DNA of 64,000 nucleotides from Cavia porcellus. Its lineage: Eukaryota; Chordata; Mammalia; Rodentia; Caviidae. A program made the translations under genes and the position numbers. This document shows positions 1 to 12,283 of the stretch, piece by piece. The notes beneath the pieces were generated by a model. That model was given only the letters and a program-made list of their open reading frames with translations. It ran no database searches and was not told where the DNA came from. Every line of letters begins with the position of its first letter. Position 1 is the first letter of the stretch. The stretch is from positions 184,072,982 to 184,136,981 of the forward strand of contig NW_026947484.1 in NCBI RefSeq assembly GCF_034190915.1, in the 5' to 3' direction.

Positions 1-100
1 TGTGGTTGATGGGCAAGCTACTTCTGCTTTTCTCTGATTTCCTGTCACATGCAGCATTGTTTTCTCTCCTTTGAATTTTTGTATAAATATATTTCAAAGA
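1..100 (-). repeat. Short dispersed repeat, possibly old L1, minus strand
   Basis: Bases 4-75 resemble bases 46,888-46,960 closely enough to see by eye: both contain a tgatgggyaagyta core followed by a similar pyrimidine-rich stretch and a cacatg-containing segment. The second site lies in a reversed L1-like block, so this may be an old reversed L1 cut by the window edge. The family assignment is inference. Confidence 0.35.
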
Positions 101-3100
101 ATTTTCCCAGGTAGAAATATGTTAACGTGTACAACATGAGGCTGAAAGAGAGGTGAATGTCATTTCTTAAATTGAGTTTTTTTGTTTTTGTTTTTGTTTT
201 CCGGAACAGTTTATTGCCCAGAGATTTTAGGTTCCCACTCTCAATCTATGTCCAATAAATTTTTATCTTGATTGTTTTTCTTTTATTTGTTTCTTTCTTT
301 CTTTATCTTCCTTTCTTTATTTTCTGTCTCTGCTTTTTCTTTGTTTCTTAAAATTTTAATGTATACAAATAGTTATCCTTCCTCCCCCACAGCCCCAGGT
401 TCTTTACTTCTTTGTGCTGTGACTGGTCTAAATACCTTTTTTTGCTGGTTACACTCCTAACTGTGCAACCACCTTTTAGTACTCTTCTGTTTAACCTTGT
501 CAGTTATATAATTGGAAGATTTTTCTAAGCTTACAGTGTTGGTTGGCTGACTTCTGAGAGTAACCAGTGCTTATGACCTGCGTTCAGTGAGATTTACTTG
601 CCTATCTCCAGTGGTTACGACTGATATATTTACCTCACTGAATAGTTTCTTGCAGAAGATATCTTAACCAACATTCTAAGCTTAACCTCCTATTCATCCC
701 TTCTAGAATTACTTTCATAGGTCCATTATTTCCACATCTGTGGCTTTAGACTCTTTCCATTTTATGAAATCTGTCAATGCTTTATGTTGAAATCTTCTTT
801 TTCAAAGGAAGTCTCAATTAACCCTCCTCCAGTAAATGTTCCTTACCACCTCAATTAAGTTAATATATATTTATATATTTAACATATGCACATATATCTT
901 TAATTTATATCCATAGTAATGCATTTCATTCAGGGTCTGGGAGTCAAAATTTATTAGAACGTATTTAAGGTTATCCATGACATTTATAGTGATAAATCTT
1001 ACCTTTAGATTATAACATAACTCTCCATTTAAGTCCTTTTTAAAAATCACTCATGAATTATTAACTTAAACTATAGGTGAAGAGGTATGAAAAGGTCCCC
1101 TTCTTTTAAACATTCATTGTTATAATTCGTTGCAAATATTTCTGTCCTTTCTTCCTACTCCTCATAGATTATATTTCTTTTTTATTCATTCAGGTACTTA
1201 TTATGCACACCCCGTTACTAATCTCACACATCCATGGATTTATGAGGTCTTTCTATAGTAGAGAGAACCCAAATCGCATTTAAGAGTCACCAATTTTGAA
1301 CCTGTTTTATATTCAGACAATGCCTGAACCAGTCTGAGAAAACATATAATTCATCTAAGTTACATGTCTTTCATGAATACAAATCTTCTTATCCATGGAT
1401 GTGAATCACTTTTAAAATTTATGCTTCTGACTCCAAAATGATTCATTGGACTCATCCAAAGGTGCCATCGCATATACTTCTTGACAGTACTTATATATTG
1501 AAAATAATTATATGTTATTAAAGTTAAATTGATTACTTCTTAAATGGCTTTATAAAATATAGAACTTTTGTTTACTGTACATTTGTAAAATGAACTTTGC
1601 ATTTAGTTTTCTATCCATTATATCTCATCCTATTTCTATTGATTTCATCATCAACCAGAGAGAGATGTTCTCAGCTCAGACAGCACAACCTGCCATTGAA
1701 GTTTGACTCTAATTCTTGACTACAAGTAAGAGTTACCTCTGGCTAACTAAACAGCAGCATTTGGACTGCCTTTCAGAAAGAGTTCACCACGATCCTTATG
1801 AGAGACAGCCCTTATTTTGTGATCTGATTTGAAATATGTAAATTAGGACTAGATAGGCAACCTATAAGTGAGCTTTGCACAGAGGATCTTTTTCTTTAGT
1901 TAATACTTAATCAAATCAAGATTTTTTTTATAATTGATGAATTTTCTGATGTGTGTTTTGAATGAGCAAATAAACCCATAGTGGAAAGTATACAAGTTTG
2001 GCTAAAGATGGAGCGCTCCGAAGTTGTAGTTCTGTCAATGAAATTTCATGATTTAATGTTCCCCAGAAGCAGTACTTTATATTATATAACTACATATTTT
2101 AGTTTAAAAATTCATTTGATCATATGGAAGGTGATATATATTTTTCCCATGACTAAAATAAGTCTGCAAATTTAAGAGTAGGTAGATTTTTCCTTCTCAT
2201 TTTTTCTTCTTATTAATTTGAGTAGAAATAACATCAATTTACTTCCTAACTTGAAAAAAATTGTTGCTACTCTTGGTTTTAATCTCTGAAAGTATGTATT
2301 TTCTGTCAACTTACACTTTCTGGTAATGTTTTGACCTTTACTTATTATCTATAAATTAATGTATATTTGATACTTTCTTGAGACTCTAATGCCAGAGTTT
2401 ACCTAGAAATATAGAGCAATAAGACAATTTCTTTGGAATGTATATAACATTAATAGAGAAAGCTTTCAGAAAACCTGCACATAAAATCTGAGAGCTACAT
2501 GTAGAAACGTTATTCTTGTCACATTCCGGTGTTTGGAATCTCTGCATATCTTTGTTTATGTTTTTACTTTTGCTTTTATTTAAAAGAATGAATAGTGAAG
2601 AGTGAATAGTGGTCTTCATATTTTAGTATGTCCATGCTGAGATATTTTAAAAAACTTTTGTACTGGGAACAGAATGTATATTATAATATACTCTTCAGTA
2701 GAAAATTGTGGAAGATGAGCATTTGAATTCGGATTCATAGTGTCAGTGAAGACTGGGATTTCCTGCCTTCTTTCTAGAAAGCTTGGAGTCATGATTTTAG
2801 TAAAAGTTGTGATTCTTTATTTAACTGCAGTAATGTATTTAATAGAACTCCTTTAAGCATCTAGTAAAATAATTTACATTGTTATTTCTTAGCATTTTGA
2901 TAAAATTTCATCTCGTTCTGTGTCTCCATTTGTATATATTTTTTGAAGTTCAGAAAGGCTGAGTCAAGGATAACTAATCAGATGCTGTTTTAATCATATT
3001 TCGATCTCTGTTCCTTTGAAGGTTCTTTCAAGATCACTTTGGTGAAAACATGACATATGCTGAGTAGACTATTAATGAAGGTCTCTTTGCACCTCTGTAG

Positions 3101-3889
3101 AAAGTTGCAGCAAATCATTTCAACCCTTTTTCTGAAGGTCAAGCGTCATGCTGAGGAAATGATTGATTTCCATTGCTTGATCAGGGATGTTTGAAGCCTG
3201 GAATAAGGAATTGCTCAAGTGTTTGGGAGTCAGCTTCATATTTATTCCCATAACTTTCTTTTATGCCACATCATCACTCAGTGATGCCTGGCATATTTTG
3301 AAGTATTTCTCTGACAGATCCTAAGAGAAAGTGTCTAGCAGTTAAGGAATTTGAACTGACTCAAAGAACAACCCCACAGTTATGTGGGTGTTTCATTGTT
3401 TTAATCTATTTCCATTGCAGAGTAAATTTAAATTTAATTGTGTCTTCATTTTATAGCTTCTGTATGTTTAATCAAGTATACATTGATCAATTTTTCCTTT
3501 AATCATTATATTTTTAAAGAAAAATTCTTTCCATGTGAAGATGAGGAATACATACTAATTAAATATGTATATGTTTAAATAGATATCACTTTTGGTAACT
3601 CTTGAACGCATTTATCATATGTTGACTTGTTATGAAGAAACAAAATCTTGCTTGAAGAAGAAGCAAGATTATACTACGAAAATGATAAGAATGTTGTTCA
3701 GTTTCTGTATAACTTTTGATTTGACTTTTATGTTAATTTATCGTATGTTTTCATTTGATTGTATTTTAATCATTGTCCCATCTAGAAAAGTACAATGATT
3801 TTTTGAAATTTTAAATAAAAGAAATAAGATTAATTTCTCCTTTTCCCAATAATATTCTAAAAAGTTATGAGAATTTCCTTGAAATCCCT
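101..3889. other. AT-rich sequence, no gene seen
   Basis: Nothing coding is recognisable. There is a T-rich/TTTTTG tract near 178-202 and a CT-rich low-complexity tract near 268-345. The open frames here are short, lack recognisable domains and have no splice or promoter context. No SINE or LTR was recognised. Confidence 0.6.
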
Positions 3890-4715
3890 TGAGGGAGTGG
3901 CCCCAAAATAATGAGGTAGCTTTGCTGCCTTAAAGCCAATACCCTCCTGTTACGGGTTAAGAACTGGAGGTCAACTTAACGCCAGCTGGATTACATCAGC
4001 ATGGCATTGAGTAAAGATGCTCCACCTGAGGAAAGTTGCCAGAATAAATAGGTGGAGAAGAAGGGAGGTGTTCAAGGGTTGAGGCATTAAGGAGGCATGG
4101 TGGGTTCTCCTACGAGTTGCTGTCTGAGCTGTTGGTTCTCCTGGAGAAGCTTTAGTCCTTACATCGAGCATTGCTTCCTGGCTCCAGAGGGGAAGACATG
4201 TGCTGCCTGGTCTCCAGGATAAACTAGTCACGCTGCTTCCTGGCACATACCCGACTGTGTTTGTCAAAGGAGGATCTCGGGGCCTCCATGTCGCTGAGGA
4301 CAGCTGTGGTGCCTTCAGGATAGCCCTGGTCTTTGTTATGAGTGTGACTTCTCAGCTCTAAAGTAGAACCCTCATCCCACTAGCACAATTCCTTCATCCT
4401 GCTGGCTTCCACCATTGACCCTTGGGTCTTCCCAGCACGGATCCATAAAAGAGACTGGCGTGAGTCCTTCTTGTGGGCTCTGGGCCTTCAGTTGGACTCG
4501 TGGGAGGCATTGTCCTGAGCTGTGGATTTTTATCTGGACTCATGTGGGACATTGCTGTGCAGTTTAGGCTCTTGACTAAATAATCTATGTCTTTGGTGTT
4601 GCGGATAGATTTCCTGCATTTTCCTGTGTTAACTTCCAGTGGTCATTATAAAAATATTATTAACTCCATGTCCTGATCTGAATTGTGCTCTGTGTACAAC
4701 CCCTGACTACAACAC
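3890..4715 (+). mobile_element. LTR-like block (possible solo LTR of an endogenous retrovirus)
   Basis: This block is clearly richer in G and C than its flanks. It starts with TGAGG and ends near a CAACAC. It contains a TATA-like cataaaag motif near 4,445, followed by an imperfect internal duplication around 4,490-4,565 (ggactcgtgggaggcattg and ggactcatgtgggacattg), as in some LTR R regions. A tccct is found just before the start and again just after the end (4,717-4,721), but the end falls two bases off a standard CA terminus. No gag or pol sequence is present. A low-copy or unknown repeat is the alternative. The orientation is inferred from the TATA-like motif. Confidence 0.35.
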
Positions 4716-5503
4716 TTCCCTCCATTTTCAATGAAAATAGAGTCAAGAAGTTTTACAATGATTAATCTCATCAGTGTTAAAACGTCTGTTCAGGAAAATA
4801 ATATAATTTCTTACTTAACATTCACAAATATTTAGCATTCCTTCATGAGGAGATAAGATGTTTTGAGGTCACTGTCTCTATTTTTTCCACATATTTATGA
4901 TGATCACATGCAATGGTATCATTTTTAAATCAGTACTTTCCTTTAGAAATTTCCAAACACTAATTAATACTTCCTGAGGTCTTAAGTTAAAAATACCTCT
5001 ACTTTTCCAGTTGCAGAAAATATATGCATTAAGAGACATTTTTCAGTTTGAGATTTTGTACAGATATTTGCTATCCTTTATAGCCTATATCCTATTGTTA
5101 ATGTTATTAAGTATGCATAACATTGACTTCTTTGTGTCATTTATATTAAATCTAAAAATTTCATTATGTAAGTTACAATTTTATTAATTCCCAAAACTTT
5201 TAATTTCACTTTAATAGGAAACAATCTTGTCTCATATAACCATATATATGAAATCTCCTGTATAATTATATCTAATCATCTATTTATCTATCTAAACATG
5301 CCATACTCTTTTAGTAATTACTGTAATTTCTGTGTTTTTGTCATCCATTTACTTTTTCATGTCTGAGGGTTCAATATTTTTATGTATTTTATTAAAATTT
5401 TAAAAAGTAATATATGTATAGTTAGAAAATGACTATCATGAATTGTAACATTTGCATTTAATGACTAATACATAAATGCATTAGTATAATTTGTTAAATT
5501 GTG

Positions 5504-5508
<5 letters not shown>
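4716..5508. other. AT-rich sequence, no gene seen
   Basis: I see no coding sequence and no recognised repeat, apart from a few TATC-like units near 5,278-5,294. Confidence 0.6.

Positions 5509-5536
<28 letters not shown>
5509..5536. repeat. (AT)14 microsatellite
   Basis: 28 bases of uninterrupted AT dinucleotide, flanked by AT-rich unique sequence. Confidence 0.95.
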
Positions 5537-5539
<3 letters not shown>

Positions 5540-6193
5540 CCTGAAGAAATATGGGAATAATGTATAGCAATATACACTGACTGAGGAAATGTAGATGACT
5601 TTTACTTTCTTAATTTTGTCTGTACATATTTTCTGAATTTCTTCCTTGGACATACATGGTTTTATAATAATGCAGCAGTTTAAAGATGCTGCTACTCATT
5701 TGTTGTTATGTTTATTCTGGGCACCAAAATTAAGAATGGCCTAAAAAACACAGAAACCCATTATTTCGTGTAACACTCCATAGAAAAGACTGCAAAGGCT
5801 CTTTAGGGGATGAGTTGGCCAGACTTTTAAACACTGCATGCATTTCACAGGTTAGAACTATGAATTACATGGACCATGAAAACTTGGGTAAGATTTTAAT
5901 ATCTGTCTCCAGGTCCTCCTCACTGACAATTTGGTGACATACATCATATGCATACTGCAATTGAAGTTTCTTGTTCATTTTAGAAACTGTGTCTTTAGTA
6001 TATGCAAATAGCCAAAAGTATTCTTGAATTTATCAAAGAAAAGGATTAAAGTATCATATAAGTAAGTTAGTTTTTAAAGAAGCATTCACGTTCCTGTAAA
6101 TTGTTTGTTACACTCAGCCATCTTGCATTTAAAGTTAAAAGAAATGGCTGAGTGATATAGTAGCTTTGATATTCCAGTGGGGTGACATTATTT
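5537..6193. other. AT-rich sequence, no gene seen
   Basis: No recognisable gene or repeat. Confidence 0.55.
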
Positions 6194-6205
6194 AGAATTA
6201 TTTCT

Positions 6206-6293
6206 GCACTAGGGATTTAGCTCTGAGGCATAAGCACCTGCCTGGCAAGTGCAAGGTTGTGAGTTCAATCTCTAGTACCAAAAAGAAAAAAAG
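6206..6293 (+). mobile_element. ID-type SINE (tRNA-Ala-derived) with TSD
   Basis: The A-box-like tagctctgaggc and B-box-like gagttcaatctc lie in the spacing of a tRNA-derived ID SINE, followed by an A-rich tail. Flanking 12-base direct repeats agaattatttct (6,194-6,205) and agaattacttct (6,294-6,305) differ at one base and mark the target-site duplication. ID elements are transcribed by Pol III and moved by L1 machinery. The B box carries substitutions, so this copy is not recent. Confidence 0.85.
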
Positions 6294-6305
6294 AGAATTA
6301 CTTCT

Positions 6306-7156
6306 CAGAGTCTAAACATTATATGTGGCATTATGACAATTTTTGTTTTTTGACAGCAGCAGTTGTTTATGTATTTTATAAGCAATATTTTGTAATATGC
6401 ATAAATACTTCACCAAGAATAAAAGCAAAGAAATAATATTTTTGTGCAGTAGAAAGTCATTGGCTTTTTGCTTTCTTTCATAGATCATTTTCAGACTAAC
6501 ATACTTCAATTTATTTATTTATTAACTTTGGGTTATTTTATTGAAGGGAATTTAAAACATTTAGTGAAAAATTAAATTATTGGCAAATAGTATTTCTTTA
6601 ACATGTATTCCAAGGAATAAAGAACACATATAAATCTCTGAAGTTTCCTTTTAATGTAATCTATTTTTTGCCAACTGAGCTATCAATTAGAAGATTTTCC
6701 CTCAGAAAATTGTATATTTAAACCGCATAAAGTTTGTGTAATCTTGATACTATTTTTCTAGCTGGTTGCATGGCACTACATTTAAGTAATATACATATGT
6801 GCCCAGTGTATCTGGTTATTTATGCCAGAAGTTCAAATTTTTAATTTTCAATCTGTATTTTGTCTCACTGAAATGACTGGAGCTTAGCATAGTAAGAGCA
6901 ATGTGACAGAATGGAGATGCCATTTGCTACCAGTTAGTGATGTTCAGCTTATCTTTGTGGGAGGACTAACTGTTCTGTGGTCACAGAACCCCAGCATGGG
7001 TGCATTCTTCTCTGTGATGTGCACTATGGCTTTTCCATGTGTGGATTCACTTGGTCACGTAGGGTGTTGAAATTGTTAATTATGTGAAAAAGACTGTTAT
7101 GGGATGACAACATGGGTGACCTGAGTTATTAGTACTTGAGAAAAGCCAACTTTTAA
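6306..7156. other. Unique AT-rich sequence upstream of L1 copy A
   Basis: No gene or repeat recognised. Only short open frames without domains occur. Confidence 0.55.
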
Positions 7157-7170
7157 ACTTTCAGATTTGA
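7157..7170 (+). repeat. 5' target-site duplication of L1 copy A
   Basis: The sequence actttcagatttga matches actttcggatttga at 13,744-13,757 with one mismatch in 14. The pair brackets a complete L1 unit, as expected for target-primed reverse transcription. Confidence 0.85.
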
Positions 7171-7174
7171 CTTT

Positions 7175-7350
7175 CTGCCGGGACCAGTGAGTGGGGACAA
7201 GGCACGGAATCCTGTCCCAGTGTGGTGGAGCTCTCTCCCTCACCTGGGGGTCAGGCCTCAGCTTCCTGCCAGGAACAGTGAGTCTGGCCGAGCTGCGGAA
7301 CTCCGGGTGGAACCCTGTCCAAGCCTGATGGTCCTCTCTCCCTCACTTGG
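7175..7350 (+). promoter_or_regulatory. L1 copy A 5' UTR: two related monomer-like units
   Basis: A unit beginning ctgccgggaccagtgagt at 7,175 is followed by a related one beginning ctgccaggaacagtgagt at 7,266. Each ends with the same ctctctccctcac block (7,231-7,243 and 7,334-7,346), giving a period of about 91-103 bases. Rodent L1 promoters are known to be built of tandem monomers, so this is likely a truncated monomer array serving as internal promoter. The promoter role is inferred from family knowledge. Confidence 0.6.
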
Positions 7351-7381
7351 AAGAACACTTAAAGCTCAAAAATATAGGAAA

Positions 7382-7741
7382 ATGACAAAGTGAAAGATCA
7401 AAATACAATCTCAAACATCTAACCCATCCCAGGAAAGCCTACAAGCCATATGCATAGAAGAAAATATATGCCACATACCTGAAATACCTGAAATAATAGT
7501 AACTGAAATAAAGAAGCAACTCTGGGAAGCCTTAAAGGAACTCAAACTAGAAATAATCTCTCAGGTAAAAGAAGAAATGATAAAAGAGATGAAGGACATG
7601 CTGAACATACCTAAAGAAGACACAGTTAAAAAATTGGAGGAACTAAACAAAAAGATAGAATCCCTGAATGAACAATATAAGAAACAAACAATATATAAAG
7701 CAGATGCAAAGAGATATACAGGAAATCAAAAACTCCATTGA
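7382..7741 (+). pseudogene. L1 copy A ORF1, N-terminal part (broken)
   Basis: This frame encodes the start of an L1 ORF1 protein and aligns with the 119-codon frame at 31,213-31,572 of copy B over its whole length. In copy A the fourth codon is TGA where copy B has CAA, so translation from this ATG would stop at once. Beyond that the frame stays open to the TGA at 7,739-7,741. It is rich in Glu and Lys and predicted to be helical (PEIPE, VKKLEELNKKIESL), as expected for the leader into the ORF1 coiled coil. The rest of ORF1 continues in the +1 frame from about 7,668. The same overlap and frame change occur in copy B. Confidence 0.85.
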
Positions 7742-8420
7742 AAGTTGTAAAAACCGCCTCAATGAATGTGAAGATAGAATCTCAGACTTTGAAGTCAAGA
7801 TTGAAGCCAGTGAAAAGGAAAGGAAAGATCTTTTAAAAATAACAAGAAATCAGGAAATAACAATTCAACACCTGCAAGATGACACAAAGAGGAACAAAAT
7901 AAGGTTGAAAGGGATAAATGAAAAAGAAGGGGACCACATAAAGGATGTCAAGAGGATATTTAGAGAAGTAATAGCTGAAAATTTCCCAGACATGAGATTG
8001 GAAACTGATATCAAGTTCAATGAAGCATACAGAATTCCAAACAGCCATAACCAAAATAAAACTCTACCCAGGCATATAATAATCACCATCCCAGAAATTG
8101 AACAAAAGAATAGAATATTAAAAGTGGTTAGAAAGAAAAGACAGATCACCAGTAAAGGAAAACCTATCAGAATCACAGCAGACTTCTCAGCACAAACAAT
8201 AAAGTCAAGAAGAGAATGGAGTGATGTATTTCAGATCCTAAAGGAAAATGATTTCCAACCTAGGCTGATGTACCCTGCAAAACTGTCCTTTGAAATCGAT
8301 GGAGAAATAAGATACTTCCATGACAAAGAACAACTGAAAAACTTCATGATCACCAAGCCAACCCTGCAAAGAATACTGAAAGACAGCCTAGATACATTTA
8401 TGAAAAACAACATTAAATAA
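7668..8420 (+). CDS. L1 copy A ORF1, C-terminal part (250 aa, open)
   Basis: An uninterrupted 250-codon frame starts at MNNIRNKQYIKQ. In order it has a coiled-coil stretch (about residues 10-75, with ESCKNRLNECEDRISD), the RRM-like RNA-binding segment (about 75-160, with IRLKGINEKEG) and the C-terminal domain (about 160-240, with ITADFSAQTIK and YPAKLSFEIDGEIRYF). Whole L1 ORF1 proteins are usually about 340-370 residues; this lacks the N-terminal part, which lies in another frame just upstream. The start ATG may simply be an internal Met. It is best read as the larger piece of a split ORF1. Copy B keeps the same 250 codons with many substitutions and no stop. Any expression is unproven. Confidence 0.8.
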   Translation: MNNIRNKQYIKQMQRDIQEIKNSIESCKNRLNECEDRISDFEVKIEASEKERKDLLKITRNQEITIQHLQDDTKRNKIRLKGINEKEGDHIKDVKRIFREVIAENFPDMRLETDIKFNEAYRIPNSHNQNKTLPRHIIITIPEIEQKNRILKVVRKKRQITSKGKPIRITADFSAQTIKSRREWSDVFQILKENDFQPRLMYPAKLSFEIDGEIRYFHDKEQLKNFMITKPTLQRILKDSLDTFMKNNIK

Positions 8421-8452
8421 AGCAGACAATTAAACAGATCAGAAAGATAAAG

Positions 8453-11400
8453 ATGCAACAGCAGAAAGATAACATGTCAACAATAAACCAACATATAACA
8501 GTTATAACCATTAGTGTAAATGGTCTCAATGCAACAATTAAAAGAAACAGACTGGCAGAATGGATCAAGAAACAAAATCCAACCATATGCTGTCTACAAG
8601 AAAGCCATCTAACCCAAAATTATACTCACAGACTAAAAGTCAAAGAATGGAAAGCAATACTTCTTGCAAAAGGACCCCCCCCCAAAGGGGGGGAGCTATT
8701 CTGTTTGCAGACAATGTGAACTTCAAGCCAATAATGATCAGAGGGATAAAGAAGGTCACTACATACCGGTTAGGGTAAAACTCCAAGAGGAAGAGAGAAC
8801 TATCTTAAATATATATGCACCAAACTCCAGAGCACCCAGTTATATAAAACAAGTACTAACAGAAATGAAAAACCAAATTAGCAGTAGATTCTAACAGGAG
8901 ATCTTCACACATCATTGACACCAATAGACAGATCAAACAGACAGAAAATCAGCAAAGAAATAAAAGAACTGAATCACACCTGTGTACAAATGGACTTAAA
9001 AGACATATACAGAGTATTCCATCCAACAACAGAATACACATTTTTCTCAGCATTACATGGGTCAATCTCTAAAATAGACTATATATTAATTCACAGAACA
9101 TATTTAAGTAAATGCAAAAGGGTTGAAATTATCCCTTGCATGCTATCAGACCATAGCACTATGAAATTAGAAATTAATGATAAAAGATACTACAATAATC
9201 CCACAAACACATAGAAACTGAATAACACACACTTGAGTAATCAGTGGGTCACAGAGGAAATTAAAGAAGAAATTAAACAATACCTGCAAACAAATGAAAA
9301 CACAAATACAACTTACCAGAATCTGCGGGATGCAATGAAAGCTGTCCTCAGAGGAAAATTTATTGCGCAGAGTTCCACATCAGGAAAACAGAATGAATAC
9401 AAACAAATAACCTGATGTTACACCTCAAACATCTAGAAAAAGAAGAGCAAGTCAAGCATAAAGCCAAAAGAAGAGAAGAAGTTATAAAAATCAGAGCAGA
9501 AATCAATGCAATAGAGACTAAAAAAAAATCCAAAAAATCGACGAATCAAAGAGTTGGTTCTTTGAAAGAATAAATAACATCGACAAGCCCCTAGTTAACC
9601 TTATTAAAAAAAAAGAGGAAAAAAAAGCTCAAATGCATGCAATAAGGAATGAAAGAGGTGAAATTACTACACACCCTATAGAAATAAGGAAGATCATTAC
9701 CACCTATTTCGAAAACCTCTACTCCCAAAGGTTTGATAACACAGAGGAAATAGACAGATTCCTAGAAGCATATGAAGTACCAAAGCTAGGTCATGAAGAT
9801 GTAAAACTACTGAATAACCCAATTTCTATTAATGAAATAAAAAATGTAATTAAATCTTTACCTACAAAGAAGAGCGCAGGCCCAGATGGATTCACTGCAG
9901 AATTCTACAAGAAATACAAAGAAGACACAATACCAACTCTCCTCAAACTCTTCAGGAAATTGAAAGGGAAGCAATCCTTCCTAAATCGTTCCTAGAAGCA
10001 AATATTACTCTAATACCAAAACCACAGAAGGACCCAACTGAAAAAGAGAATTACAGACTAATTTCCGTAATGAATACAGATGCAAAAATCCTCAATAAAA
10101 TATTGGCAAATAGGATGCAATAAATCATCAAGAAGATCATACACCATGACCAAGTGGGATGCATCCTAGGCATGCAGGGATGGTTCAATATCCGTAAATC
10201 AATAAATGTAATACACGATATCAATAGAGCCAAAAGTAAGAATCACATGATCCTTTCTATAGATGCAGAAAAAGCTTTTGATAAGGTGCAACATTCTTTT
10301 ATGATAAGAACCTTGCAGAAAATTGGACTAGATGGTCTTTACCTCAATATAATAAAGGCCATCTATGACAAATCAACAGCCAGTATCATACTAAATGGCC
10401 AAAAATTGAAGGCCTTTACTTTAAAACCAGGTACAAGACAAGGATGTCCCTTATCACCGCTCCTATTTAATATAGTTCTTTAAATAAATATAGCCAGAGC
10501 AATTAGACAAGAGAGAGAAATAAAAGGCATAAAGATAGGAAAAGAAGAGTTAAGCTATCATTATTTGCAGATGACATGATACTCTATATAGAAGATTTCC
10601 AAAACTCCATTGAAAGACTGCTAGATAGAATAAATAAATTCAGTAATGTAGCTGGATACAAAATCAATACTGAAAAATTTATAGCATTCCTGCACACTAA
10701 CAACAAAGTCACAGAAAGAGAAATACAAGAGGCCACACCCTTCACACTAGCAACCAAAAAAATGAAATATTTAGGAATTACTCTCATGAAAGAAGTGAAA
10801 GACCTATACAGGCAAAATTATAATACACTGAAAAATGAAATTAAAGATGATCTCAGAAAATGGAAAGATATCCCTTGCTCATGGATAGGAAGAATAAATA
10901 TTGTGAAAATGGCCATTCTTCCAAAACTTTTATACAGATTTGATGCAATCCCAATAAAAATACAATCAACATACCTCATAGAACTCGAGAAATCACTCCT
11001 AAAATTCATCTGGAGCAAGAAGAGACCTAGAATAGCAAGGACAGTTCTAAGCAGCAAAGGCAAGGCAAGAGGTATCACAATCCCTGACTTGAAGTTATAC
11101 TACAAAGCAACAGTAGTAAAATCAACATGGTACTGGAACCAAAACAGAGCTTAATATCAGTGGGATAGATTAGAAGATACAACCACAACTACAAACACAC
11201 TCAACCACCTTATCTTTGATAAAGGGGCCAAACATGTTCACTGGAAGAACGACCATCTCTTTAATAAATGGTGTTGGAAAAACTGGCTCTCCATATGCCA
11301 AAAACTAAAACTAGACCCATGCCTATCACCATGCACTAAAATAAAATCTAAATTGATCAAAGATCTAAATATTAAAACAGAAACACTAAATCTATTGGAA

Positions 11401-12283
11401 GACAAATTGGGTAAAAACCTTGAAGACATAGGGGTAGGTAGAGAATTCATGAGCAAGACTCAAACCGCACGGGAAATACTTCCCATAGTCAATATTTGGG
11501 ATCGCCTCTTATTAAAAAGTTTCTGCATGTCAAAAGAAATCTCCAGCATAAAAGAAAACCCACATACTGGGAAAAAATCTTAGTGAACTGCCCCTCAGAC
11601 AAAGGACTTCTGTCTAAAACATATAAAGAATTAAAAAAAAAATCAGACCCCCCAAATTCAAAGATCCAATCCAAAAATGGGCATCTGAGATGAATAAATG
11701 ATTTTCAGATGAAGAAATACAAATGGCAAATAAATACATGAAAAAATTTTCACCATCACTGGTCATTAGAGAAATGCAAATTAAAACCACACTGATATTT
11801 CATCTCACTCCTGCAAGAATGGCCAAGATCAAGAAAACCACCAAAAACAAATGCTGGAGAGGCTGTGGGGAAAAAGGAACTCTGCTGTACTGTTGGTGGG
11901 ATTGTAGACTAGTACAACCATTGTGGAGTTCAGTCTGGAGATTTCTCAGAAAGCTGGGACTAGAAGCCCCATTTGACCCAGCTATTCCACTTCTAGGCAT
12001 ATTCCCAGCAGAACTGAAAGCATCATACCACAGTGATATATGTGCACCCATGTTTATAGCAGCACAATTTGTAATAGCCAGATCTTGGAAACAACCTAAG
12101 TGTCCATCAACTGAGGAATGGATAAAAAAGTTGTGATATTTTTATACAATGGAGTACTACTCAGCTATAAAGAAAGATCACATTGAGATATTTATAAATA
12201 AATGGACGCAGCTTGAGACCATACTCATAAGTGAAATAAATCAAATTCACATGTATAAATACCGAATAGTTTCCCTAGTGTAA
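8453..12283 (+). pseudogene. L1 copy A ORF2 (endonuclease/reverse transcriptase), degraded
   Basis: ORF2 starts about 30 bases after ORF1. The endonuclease part shows NGLNATIKRNRLAEWIKKQ, CCLQES, LNIYAPN (8,805-8,825) and SDH (9,146-9,154), but in several frames. A C9-AAA-G7 run at about 8,674-8,692 coincides with the first frame break. The reverse transcriptase part shows [31 protein letters not shown] and the catalytic FADD at 10,564-10,575, with a stop and frame change just before FADD. The C-terminal part keeps [18 protein letters not shown], but a TGA at 12,134-12,136 replaces a Trp codon (TGG in copy B); the frame would otherwise run to TAA at 12,281-12,283. The number of breaks rules out a working protein. 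Confidence 0.92.

Noticed and set aside
3971..4267. 98-codon minus-strand frame
   Set aside because: It lies inside the LTR-like block, has no recognised domain and no promoter or splice context.
7833..8458. Hydrophobic minus-strand frames opposite L1 ORF1
   Set aside because: They are shadows of the A-rich ORF1 sense strand; the Phe/Leu/Ile richness is what antisense of Lys/Glu/Asn codons gives.
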